Source: Chloroflexota bacterium
GTDB lineage: Bacteria > Chloroflexota > Anaerolineae > Anaerolineales > Anaerolineaceae
Length of the DNA: 6,739 nt
Assembly (NCBI GenBank): GCA_023406965.1
Contig: JAEXTI010000042.1
Location: 1 to 6,739 of the forward strand
Direction: 5' to 3'
The notes beneath the pieces are model-generated. The model made no database searches. It saw only the letters and a program-made list of their open reading frames with translations, and was not told the DNA's origin. The number at the start of each line of letters is the position of its first letter. Position 1 is the first letter of the stretch. The position numbers were made by a program, and so were the translations under genes. Shown here in pieces: positions 1-4,943 of this stretch.

Positions 1-21
1 GTTGCAATAATCGAACCAATT

Positions 22-89
22 TTCTAAAATGATTGACTTAATAGAATGATTGTTCTATAATGGTGACGTATCACCCATCCGGTAGAACA
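22..89. promoter_or_regulatory. Cluster of inverted repeats, operator-like
   Basis: The pentamer TTCTA or its complement TAGAA occurs four times in alternating orientation: 22-26, 42-46, 53-57 and 83-87. The middle pair forms ATAGAA-N6-TTCTAT (41-58), which covers the promoter -10 box. TGTTCTA (51-57) and TAGAACA (83-89) form an outer dyad. Inside it, GGTGA-N4-TCACC (62-75) is centred almost exactly on the predicted transcription start. The left arm of the inner dyad should lie upstream of the start, so protein binding to DNA is likelier than an RNA hairpin. AATGATTG is also repeated directly at 28-35 and 45-52. No regulator family can be named from these motifs. Confidence 0.45.
33..61 (+). 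promoter_or_regulatory. Strong sigma-70-type promoter of the membrane protein gene
   Basis: The -35 box TTGACT (33-38) and the -10 box TATAAT (56-61) are separated by exactly 17 bp, one base off consensus in total. Transcription should start near 68, giving an untranslated leader of about 38 nt before the ATG at 106. The region is much richer in A and T than the rest of the window, as promoters usually are. Several short inverted repeats overlap it, which suggests repressor or activator control. Confidence 0.85.
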
Positions 90-105
90 CATTTGGAGGA
101 AACCC

Positions 106-927
106 ATGAACCGCTCCTTCTCCCAACGCTTATCCTATTTGCTGCGCAGAATCGACCCCGGCATTACCTTTGTCTTCCTCATCCTGGGCGCCCTGGCAGC
201 CTTTGAGATGTTCAACTACTCCACCACCGAACACGCCCTGCGCGACCTGCTCGGTGATTTGCAGTTCGGGGGTATGCGCTGGGCCACCATCCTCACCCTG
301 GCCTTCTGCGGCATCGACTTCGCCGGCATCGCCCGCCTGTTCACTCCCGAGCAGGGTATGGACGAACCCAAAGAGGTCTGGTATCTGTTCGGGGCGTGGA
401 TCCTGGCGGCCACCATGAACGCGGTGCTGACCTGGTGGGGCGTTTCGATGGCTATCACTAATCATCAGGTGCAGAGCGCTTCGGTGATCGATCCCAAGCT
501 GATCTCCACGGTGGTGCCGATCTTTGTGGCCTTGATGGTGTGGGTGATCCGCATTCTAATCATCGGGACGCTGTCGATGGCCATGGACCGGGTGCTGCAC
601 GTGGGCACGCGGGCCCGGGTGCGCCCGCTCAACCCCCGGCCCCAGCCTTCCTTGCCCCAGCAGATGCCCGTTCGCCAGTTGAACAACAACCCCGGCATCA
701 ACACCTCGCGGACGCTGCCCCGGGCGGCAGCAGCCAACAATACCAGCACGTACGGGCGACCGGTGAACAATTACAGCAACCGGGTCAACGCGCAGCCTGC
801 CGAGATCGGACAGAGCTTTGCCGAGCCGACCTATCACAGCCTGAATGCGGCCCCCAAGCCGAGCACACCCCAGCGTAGTGCTTCCTTTGATGGGACTAGC
901 TCCTCCAATCAGAGCACTCGCCGGTAA
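106..927 (+). CDS. Four-helix membrane protein with disordered C-terminal tail, function unknown
   Basis: I do not recognise this 273-residue protein. Four hydrophobic segments are visible, at about residues 19-37, 58-77, 92-117 and 132-157, with no cleavable signal peptide. Positive residues at the N-terminus (R8, R14, R15) and just after the last helix (R162, R169, R171, R173) put both ends in the cytoplasm by the positive-inside rule. Residues from about 172 to 273 form a low-complexity tail rich in Pro, Asn, Gln, Ser and Thr (about 100 residues, no helix), probably disordered and a candidate docking region. The second helix holds an Asp (D71). The ATG at 106 has an ideal Shine-Dalgarno sequence, GGAGGA (95-100), five bases upstream. 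The gene has its own near-consensus promoter and terminator, so it is probably expressed alone. No catalytic motif is visible. Gene reality is well supported; function is not. Confidence 0.85.
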   Translation: MNRSFSQRLSYLLRRIDPGITFVFLILGALAAFEMFNYSTTEHALRDLLGDLQFGGMRWATILTLAFCGIDFAGIARLFTPEQGMDEPKEVWYLFGAWILAATMNAVLTWWGVSMAITNHQVQSASVIDPKLISTVVPIFVALMVWVIRILIIGTLSMAMDRVLHVGTRARVRPLNPRPQPSLPQQMPVRQLNNNPGINTSRTLPRAAAANNTSTYGRPVNNYSNRVNAQPAEIGQSFAEPTYHSLNAAPKPSTPQRSASFDGTSSSNQSTRR

Positions 928-937
928 AAATTTCTAA

Positions 938-960
938 TTAGCGCTAAGTTAAATCGATTT
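938..960. repeat. Two adjacent 10-bp perfect palindromes
   Basis: TTAGCGCTAA (938-947) and AAATCGATTT (951-960) are each perfect palindromes, separated by GTT. A third, CTAATTAG (934-941), overlaps the first. They sit between the membrane protein stop codon and the terminator stem. Short AT-rich palindromes do occur by chance, so a binding role is only a possibility. Confidence 0.4.
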
Positions 961-996
961 CCCCCCGTTTATCATCTTGAAAAACGGGGGGCTTTT
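961..996 (+). terminator. Rho-independent terminator after the membrane protein gene
   Basis: A perfect 10-bp stem pairs CCCCCCGTTT (961-970) with AAACGGGGGG (982-991) around an 11-nt loop, and is followed by C and four T residues (993-996). It lies 33 bases after the stop codon of the membrane protein and separates that unit from the repair genes downstream. The T-tract is short, so termination may be incomplete. Confidence 0.85.
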
Positions 997-1005
997 GTAC
1001 ACAAT
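977..1005 (+). promoter_or_regulatory. Possible promoter of the Fpg-like gene, overlapping the terminator
   Basis: TTGAAA (977-982) and CACAAT (1000-1005) lie 17 bp apart, matching consensus at five and four of six positions. The element would sit on the 3' half of the terminator hairpin, just before the Fpg-like gene. The -10 match is weak. Read-through from upstream, or a promoter I cannot see, are alternatives. Confidence 0.3.
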
Positions 1006-1022
1006 AGGATTGGGAGGGAACG

Positions 1023-1856
1023 ATGATCGAAATTGTGGAAGCTGTTGTTTTGGCGCGGCAGTTCAACCGCGAATTGCAAGGGAAGCGCATTGTGGAAGGT
1101 GGGCAAGGGAATTCGCCGCACAAATTTGCTTTTGTTTCGGGCAGCGCGGAGGAATATGCCGCGATCCTGCCGGGGAAAGTGATCGGCGAGGCCAGCGACC
1201 ACGGTTCGGTGATCAGGGTGGGGCTGGAGCCGGGCTATGCGCTGTTGTTGGGCGAGGGCGGCGAACGCATCCGTTATCACCGGGACGCCTCGACCCTGCC
1301 CAAGAAGTACCAGTTTTGGCTGGCTTTTGAAGACGGCGGCTACCTGACGGTTTCGATTCAGGGTTGGGGGGCGACGATGCTGCTGCCCGCCGATCAAGCA
1401 GACGCGCATAATTTGATGCAGCCGGGGAGGGTTTCACCTCTCAGCGCAGCATTCACCCGGGAGTATTTCGAGGGTTTGTTTGGGCAGCTCACGCCGGAGG
1501 ATAAAACCAGCCTGAAAGCTTTCATGATTACCAAGCCGAAGGTGTGGGGCGTGGGCAACGGCTATTTGCAGGATATCCTCTTCCGGGCGGGGATGCATCC
1601 GCGGCGGAAGGCGATCAGCCTGTCGGCAGCAGAGCGAGATACATTGTACGAGGCAACGGTGGATACGCTACGCATGGCGGTGGAATTGGGCGGAAGAGAC
1701 ACGGAGTTTGATTTGAACGACCAGCCCGGCGGGTACGTGAAGTTGCTGGATGCTCGTTCGGTGGGGCAGCCATGCGTGAATTGCGAGACGCCCATTGAAA
1801 AAGAGGCGTATATGGGCGGAACGGTGTATTTCTGTCCGGAGTGCCAGAAGTTGTAG
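1023..1856 (+). CDS. Divergent Fpg/Nei-family DNA glycosylase-like protein lacking the catalytic proline
   Basis: At 277 residues this has the length and layout of formamidopyrimidine-DNA glycosylase and endonuclease VIII, which excise oxidised bases and cut the DNA backbone. Visible parts are an N-terminal beta region, a helix-two-turn-helix region with GVGNGYLQD (176-184, the conserved Asn is N179) and RAGMHPRR (188-195), and a C-terminal zinc finger with C251, C254, C271 and C274 (CX2C-X16-CX2C). The N-terminus reads MIEIVEA instead of the usual MPELPEVE. The Pro that acts as the nucleophile is therefore Ile, while the catalytic Glu (E3) is kept. The beta-hairpin Lys (usual GK motif; here HGSV, 60-63) and the zinc-finger Arg (GGTVYF, 265-270) also appear lost. 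I recall a clade of such proteins, with MIE starts and an SPHKF motif (31-35), in other bacteria. It may bind damage, or work by Glu alone. The ATG follows GGGAGG (1012-1017) at good spacing. Confidence 0.85.
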   Translation: MIEIVEAVVLARQFNRELQGKRIVEGGQGNSPHKFAFVSGSAEEYAAILPGKVIGEASDHGSVIRVGLEPGYALLLGEGGERIRYHRDASTLPKKYQFWLAFEDGGYLTVSIQGWGATMLLPADQADAHNLMQPGRVSPLSAAFTREYFEGLFGQLTPEDKTSLKAFMITKPKVWGVGNGYLQDILFRAGMHPRRKAISLSAAERDTLYEATVDTLRMAVELGGRDTEFDLNDQPGGYVKLLDARSVGQPCVNCETPIEKEAYMGGTVYFCPECQKL

Positions 1857-1914
1857 GGGAGCGGAAGTCTGTCTTTTTCCGTTCAGGAGATCTGTTTGCG
1901 GGTGAGAACTGGCC

Positions 1915-1939
1915 TCCGGGCGCACGCCGTGCGCCCGGA
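1915..1939. repeat. Very stable GC-rich hairpin between the Fpg-like gene and radC
   Basis: An 11-bp perfect stem pairs TCCGGGCGCAC (1915-1925) with GTGCGCCCGGA (1929-1939) around a three-base GCC loop. No T-tract follows on either strand, so it is not a classic intrinsic terminator. It may be a weak terminator, an mRNA 3'-end stabiliser, or one copy of a dispersed REP-like repeat. Only a genome-wide count could separate these. Confidence 0.6.
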
Positions 1940-1984
1940 CAGGGAAGGCTACTCTGGTTGGCGAACTTGAGTGAAATTTCAGTG

Positions 1985-1990
1985 TATACT
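1985..1990 (+). promoter_or_regulatory. -10 box of a probable radC promoter
   Basis: TATACT (1985-1990) matches the -10 consensus at five of six positions and lies in an AT-rich patch 29 bases before the ATG at 2019. I see no good -35 box at 16-18 bp spacing; TTGAGT (1967-1972) is too close. Transcription would start near 1997, downstream of the GTG at 1971 that would otherwise extend the radC reading frame. Confidence 0.4.
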
Positions 1991-2018
1991 TACCCCATCC
2001 TCACTGTTGGGGGTTGGC

Positions 2019-2726
2019 ATGAAACAACGCGAGAGCGGCTCGTATTACCGAATTACCGATTTACAAGAAACTGAACGCCCGCGCGAGCGGCTGGCAGAGT
2101 TGGGGCCACAGGTGTTGACCAACGCCGAGCTGTTGGCGATCCTCTTGCGGGTGGGCGTGCCGGGTGAGAACGCTGTGCAGGTGGGGCAGCGGCTGCTGGT
2201 GGATTTGGGTGGGCTGCATGGATTGCACAAGGCCAGCTTTGAAGAGGTTTGCGCGCAGCACGGTATTGGTTTTGCCAAGGCGGCGCAGATCAAGGCGGCT
2301 ATTGAACTGGGTCGGCGGCTGGCGGCCGAAGCACCCGAGGAACGGCCTGCCATTCACGGGCCGGGCGATGCCGCCGAGCTGGTGCGTTACGAAATGGGGG
2401 CGCTGGATCAAGAGCATTTGCGGGTGATCATGCTGGACACGCGCAACCGGGTGATTTCGATTGAAAAGTTGTATGTGGGCTCGTTGAACTCTTCTACCGT
2501 GCGGGTGGGGGAGGTGTTCCGCGCGGCCATCCAGCGCAGCGCGGCGGCGGTGATCGTGGTTCACAATCACCCCAGCGGGGACCCCAACCCCAGCCCCGAG
2601 GACGTAGCCCTCACGCGGTCCATCGTCCAGGCGGGCAAGTTGATGGATATCGACGTGCTCGATCATCTGGTGATCGGGCATAACCGCTGGGTGAGCCTCA
2701 AAGAGCGGGGTCTGGGCTTTGGGTAA
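2019..2726 (+). CDS. radC: RadC family protein (JAMM/MPN-domain putative metallohydrolase)
   Basis: The 235-residue protein matches RadC from end to end. ERPRERL (19-25) and the [10 protein letters not shown] segment (37-46) form the N-terminal region. A helix-hairpin-helix-like stretch, [20 protein letters not shown], spans 82-101. The JAMM fold carries the metal motif [14 protein letters not shown] (182-195), with ligands H182, H184 and D195 and a likely upstream catalytic Glu (E165 in VGEVF). VLDHLVIG (213-220) closes the fold. RadC was once named for DNA repair, but its biochemical role is still unclear, and links to recombination or mobile DNA are debated. The frame is open back to a GTG at 1971. 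I prefer the ATG at 2019 because homologues begin there and a -10 box lies between the two. Its Shine-Dalgarno is poor (a G-rich run at 2009-2013). It follows the Fpg-like gene by 162 bases. Confidence 0.93.
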   Translation: MKQRESGSYYRITDLQETERPRERLAELGPQVLTNAELLAILLRVGVPGENAVQVGQRLLVDLGGLHGLHKASFEEVCAQHGIGFAKAAQIKAAIELGRRLAAEAPEERPAIHGPGDAAELVRYEMGALDQEHLRVIMLDTRNRVISIEKLYVGSLNSSTVRVGEVFRAAIQRSAAAVIVVHNHPSGDPNPSPEDVALTRSIVQAGKLMDIDVLDHLVIGHNRWVSLKERGLGFG

Positions 2727-2730
2727 GCAC

Positions 2731-2759
2731 TTGACCAAACGGGGTCAACCGGATAAAAT
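2731..2759 (+). promoter_or_regulatory. Promoter of the ffh-rpsP-khpA-rimM-dprA operon
   Basis: TTGACC (2731-2736) and TAAAAT (2754-2759) are spaced by 17 bp, each matching consensus at five of six positions. Transcription would start near 2766, giving a leader of about 53 nt before ffh. It begins five bases after the radC stop codon. The -35 box is also the left arm of a palindrome, TTGACC-N6-GGTCAA (2731-2748), so a regulator bound there would block or adjust polymerase binding. Confidence 0.75.
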
Positions 2760-2771
2760 CATGTGTCGCAG

Positions 2772-2787
2772 CCTCCCGCGAGGGAGG
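2772..2787 (+). other. GNRA-capped hairpin in the ffh leader
   Basis: CCTCCC (2772-2777) pairs perfectly with GGGAGG (2782-2787) around a GCGA loop, a member of the very stable GNRA tetraloop class. The right arm is the best Shine-Dalgarno-like sequence in the ffh leader. It lies seven bases before an ATG at 2795, so folding would hide it from ribosomes. Confidence 0.5.
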
Positions 2788-2794
2788 GAATTTC

Positions 2795-2803
2795 ATGCGT
2801 TAA
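2795..2803 (+). other. Two-codon upstream ORF in the ffh leader
   Basis: ATG CGT TAA (2795-2803) is in frame with ffh, ends 15 bases before it, and has a better Shine-Dalgarno (AGGGAGG, 2781-2787, seven-base spacing) than ffh itself. The ffh start has only GAGAG (2811-2815), three bases from the ATG. A second overlapping reading frame, ATG 2803 to TGA 2826 (seven codons), runs across the ffh start. Translation of either is unproven; they could be chance ORFs. Confidence 0.3.
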
Positions 2804-2818
2804 TGATACCGAGAGTGC

Positions 2819-4141
2819 ATGTTTGAAAATCTGACCCAACGACTGGATGAAATATTCACCAATCTGCGCCGCCGCGGAAAGCTTTCCGAGGCAGACGTAG
2901 ATGCGGTGATGCGCGAGGTGCGCCTGGCTTTGCTCGAGGCGGACGTGCATTACAGCGTGGTCAAAGATTTCATCGCGCGGGTGCGTGAGCGGGCGGTGGG
3001 TCACGAGGTTTCTCGGGCTTTGAACCCTGCCCAACAGGTGGTCAAAATCGTTCATGAAGAGCTGATCGCCACCCTGGGCGAGCCTTCTCCGTTGAACCTT
3101 TCGGGGGCGAAGCCGCGCGTGGTGATGCTGGTGGGCTTGCAGGGTTCGGGTAAAACGACCGCTGCTGCCAAACTGGCGCGCAATCTCCGCGCGCAGGGAG
3201 AGCGCTTGATGATGGTCGCCGCCGATCCCTACCGTCCGGCTGCGGTCAAGCAGTTGCAGACTTTAGGCGAGACGGTGGGCGTGCAAGTGTTCCATGAGGC
3301 GGGAGTCAAGCCGCCCGACCTGGTCGCCAAGGCCTTCGATACCTGCCAAAAGGGCGGGTACACGGTGATGATTATCGACACCGCTGGGCGTTCGCAGTTG
3401 GACGACGCCTTGATGAGTGAACTGCGCGCCATCACCTCGCGGGTAACGCCTTCGGAAATCCTGTTGGTGGTGGATGCGATGATCGGTCAGGAAGCGCTGC
3501 GCGTGGCGCAGGGTTTCCGCGACACGGTAACGTTGACGGGCCTGATCTTTACCAAGATGGACGGCGATGCCCGCGGCGGTGCAGCCATCTCGATCCGCAG
3601 CGTGACGGGCGTGCCGATCAAGTACCTGGGCGTGGGCGAGGGCGTTGACGCATTAGAAACTTATGATCCGGGCCGCTTATCCTCGCGGATTCTGGGTATG
3701 GGTGATATGATTGGCTTGATCGAGAAAGCCCAGGCGGCCTACGATGAGAAGACCGCCCAGGAACAAGCCGAAAAGATGATGAGCGGGTCCTTCACCCTGG
3801 AGGACTTTGCCAATCAGTTGAAACAGGTTCGCAAGATGGGACCGCTGGGGCAAATTCTCGAAATGCTGCCCGGCAACATGGGTCAGGCAGCGCGTTCGAT
3901 AGACCCAAAGGATGCTGAACGCCAACTGAAGATGACCGAAGCGATCATCAGCTCGATGACGCAGAAGGAAAGGCGCGACCCAGATCTGCTCAACGCCAGC
4001 CGCCGCCGGCGGATTGCGCGAGGATCGGGAACGGAAGTGCAGGATGTCAATCGCCTGGTCAAACAGTTCCGTGAAGCGCAGAAGCTCTTTAAAACTTTGC
4101 AAAAGACGGGCGGGAAGCGTATGCCCCGCTTGTTTGGCTAG
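2819..4141 (+). CDS. ffh: Signal recognition particle protein Ffh (SRP54 GTPase)
   Basis: Ffh binds 4.5S/SRP RNA and nascent signal sequences and delivers ribosomes to the FtsY receptor at the membrane. The 440 residues are of normal length and complete. The helical N domain spans about 1-85. The G domain spans about 97-295, with G1 GLQGSGKTT (106-114), DPYRPAA (136-142), DTAGR (187-191), TKMDGDARGG (245-254) and GVGEG (271-275). The methionine-rich M domain follows, with many Met residues between 320 and 380 and the RNA-binding signature SRRRRIARGSG (394-404). The C-terminus GGKRMPRLFG is typical. The ATG at 2819 gives the usual MFENLTQRL start, although its Shine-Dalgarno is weak. No ylxM lies upstream, unlike in many Firmicutes. 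The gene has its own promoter and probably leads the operon. Confidence 0.98.
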   Translation: MFENLTQRLDEIFTNLRRRGKLSEADVDAVMREVRLALLEADVHYSVVKDFIARVRERAVGHEVSRALNPAQQVVKIVHEELIATLGEPSPLNLSGAKPRVVMLVGLQGSGKTTAAAKLARNLRAQGERLMMVAADPYRPAAVKQLQTLGETVGVQVFHEAGVKPPDLVAKAFDTCQKGGYTVMIIDTAGRSQLDDALMSELRAITSRVTPSEILLVVDAMIGQEALRVAQGFRDTVTLTGLIFTKMDGDARGGAAISIRSVTGVPIKYLGVGEGVDALETYDPGRLSSRILGMGDMIGLIEKAQAAYDEKTAQEQAEKMMSGSFTLEDFANQLKQVRKMGPLGQILEMLPGNMGQAARSIDPKDAERQLKMTEAIISSMTQKERRDPDLLNASRRRRIARGSGTEVQDVNRLVKQFREAQKLFKTLQKTGGKRMPRLFG

Positions 4142-4147
4142 AACGCA

Positions 4148-4201
4148 GGCAGGAGCAGCTTATCCCGCGTCCTCCCGCGGCTCCCTCAAGCTGCTTGCGC
4201 C
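4148..4201. repeat. Large branched hairpin in the ffh-rpsP gap
   Basis: AGCAGCTT (4154-4161) pairs with AAGCTGCT (4188-4195). The stem extends through a G-T pair and a small internal loop to GGC/GCC (4148-4150 with 4199-4201). Inside it, CCGCG (4165-4169) pairs with CGCGG (4176-4180) around a TCCTCC loop. No T-tract follows. It begins six bases after the ffh stop codon, so it may mark an mRNA processing or stability site between ffh and rpsP. Confidence 0.5.
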
Positions 4202-4269
4202 AGTGAAAGCCGGAATAGAAACAACTTGATCGATTGAATTGTCATTTGACGAAGGAGAAAGTACTACCA

Positions 4270-4596
4270 ATGGTTCGCATTCGTTTGCGCCGCACCGGAC
4301 AGAGGCACCAGCCCTCGTATCGTATTGTCGCCGCTGATATTGAAAGCCCCCGCGACGGGCGTTTTCTGGAGATTTTGGGCAGCTATAACCCGCTGACGGA
4401 TCCCTTCACTTTGGACGTGAAAGAAGACCGCATTTACCACTGGATGAAAAACGGCGCCCAGCCGAGTGATTCTGTGGTTCAACTGCTGAAAAGCACCGGC
4501 ATTATGGACCGCTTCGCCCGCTTCAAGGCCGGTGAGCCGGTTGAGAAGCTCTTGGAAGAGTCCAAGGCTTATTTCGCTAACCGTAAAGCCGCCTAA
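4270..4596 (+). CDS. rpsP: 30S ribosomal protein S16
   Basis: S16 binds 16S rRNA early in assembly of the small ribosomal subunit. The 108-residue protein begins with the family signature MVRIRLRRTG (1-10). It continues with PSYRIVAAD (15-23), SPRDGRFLEILGSYNP (26-41) and the Trp-containing helix YHWMKNGAQPSDSV (56-69). Many bacterial S16 proteins are 75-90 residues, so the C-terminus (about 85-108, charged) is a modest extension. The frame is open back to a TTG at 4234, but the ATG at 4270 gives the conserved N-terminus. The Shine-Dalgarno AAGGAG (4252-4257) is good, but its 12-base spacing is long. The gene lies 128 bases after ffh with no terminator, in the common ffh-rpsP-khpA-rimM order. 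Confidence 0.98.
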   Translation: MVRIRLRRTGQRHQPSYRIVAADIESPRDGRFLEILGSYNPLTDPFTLDVKEDRIYHWMKNGAQPSDSVVQLLKSTGIMDRFARFKAGEPVEKLLEESKAYFANRKAA

Positions 4597-4617
4597 CGAG
4601 TTTTTGTTGGTTGCCGG

Positions 4618-4678
4618 GCTGCTGTAAACAAGGCGCATCCGATCCCGAGTCAGGTCGGAGCCCCTTGTTTACAGCAGT
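4618..4678. repeat. Long hairpin with 15-bp perfect stem in the rpsP-khpA gap
   Basis: CTGCTGTAAACAAGG (4619-4633) is perfectly complementary to CCTTGTTTACAGCAG (4663-4677), and a G-T pair (4618/4678) extends it. Within the loop, TCCGATC (4638-4644) pairs with GGTCGGA (4653-4659) with one wobble. No T-run follows; the next bases on the + strand are ACCAGAC. It could be an RNase III-type processing site or an mRNA stabiliser that separates rpsP from khpA expression. A small non-autonomous inverted-repeat element is another possibility. Confidence 0.65.
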
Positions 4679-4690
4679 ACCAGACATTTT

Positions 4691-4706
4691 GAGGAGTCAC
4701 TCCGTG
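4691..4706 (+). promoter_or_regulatory. khpA ribosome binding site within a mini-hairpin
   Basis: GAGGAG (4691-4696) lies seven bases before the GTG at 4704 and fixes it as the khpA start over a TTG at 4611. GGAG (4693-4696) can also pair with CTCC (4700-4703) around a TCA loop, so the site may be partly masked. Four base pairs is marginal in stability. Confidence 0.55.
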
Positions 4707-4943
4707 AAAGAACTCATCGAGTACATTGCACGCTCGCTGGTTGACGAAGTCGACAAGGTCGAAGTCAGCCAATCGCCGGCGCCGGGCGGCGTAACCCGCC
4801 TGGAACTGCGTGTTGCGCGAGACGACATGGGACGGGTGATTGGCAAAGGGGGCCGGGTTGCCAATGCAATGCGAGTGCTGTTGAAGGTTGCGGCAGCTCG
4901 CGAAGAAAAACAGGTTTCACTGGACGTGATTGAGCCGCGATGA
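4704..4943 (+). CDS. khpA: KhpA, small KH-domain RNA-binding protein
   Basis: This 79-residue protein is essentially one KH domain. The RNA-contacting GxxG loop is seen in MGRVIGKGGR (42-51, GKGG at 47-50). VKELIEYIARSLVDEVDKVEV (1-21) and LELRVARDD (33-41) match the KhpA (YlqC) family. In Gram-positive bacteria KhpA works with KhpB (Jag) in RNA binding and affects cell elongation and division. Whether a KhpB partner exists here cannot be told from this window. The start is GTG, with Shine-Dalgarno GAGGAG. The stop codon overlaps the rimM start as ATGA (4940-4943), a classic sign of translational coupling with 30S maturation. Confidence 0.95.
   Translation: MKELIEYIARSLVDEVDKVEVSQSPAPGGVTRLELRVARDDMGRVIGKGGRVANAMRVLLKVAAAREEKQVSLDVIEPR

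Noticed and set aside
1861..1880. Intrinsic terminator just after the Fpg-like gene, ending in the T-run at 1874-1878
   Set aside because: No credible stem precedes the T-run. CGGAA/TTCCG can pair but encloses the T-run, and the repeated GAAGT is direct, not inverted.
1971..2018. GTG at 1971 as the radC start, adding 16 residues
   Set aside because: The extra residues do not resemble the RadC N-terminus, no Shine-Dalgarno precedes the GTG, and the likely -10 box (1985-1990) lies downstream of it.
2761..2826. A 21-codon ORF from ATG 2761 running across the ffh start
   Set aside because: Its ATG lies directly after the -10 box and before the predicted transcription start, so it should not be translated.
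4195..4260. A separate promoter for rpsP in the ffh-rpsP gap
   Set aside because: TTGATC, TTGAAT and TAGAAA are present, but no pair has both acceptable matches and a 16-18 bp spacing.
4234..4269. TTG at 4234 as the rpsP start
   Set aside because: S16 proteins begin MVRIRL, which matches the ATG at 4270. The AAGGAG site lies between the two, downstream of the TTG.
4611..4703. TTG at 4611 as the khpA start, adding 31 residues
   Set aside because: The extension is translated from the large hairpin and has no family match. The GTG at 4704 has a proper Shine-Dalgarno and gives the usual KhpA length.
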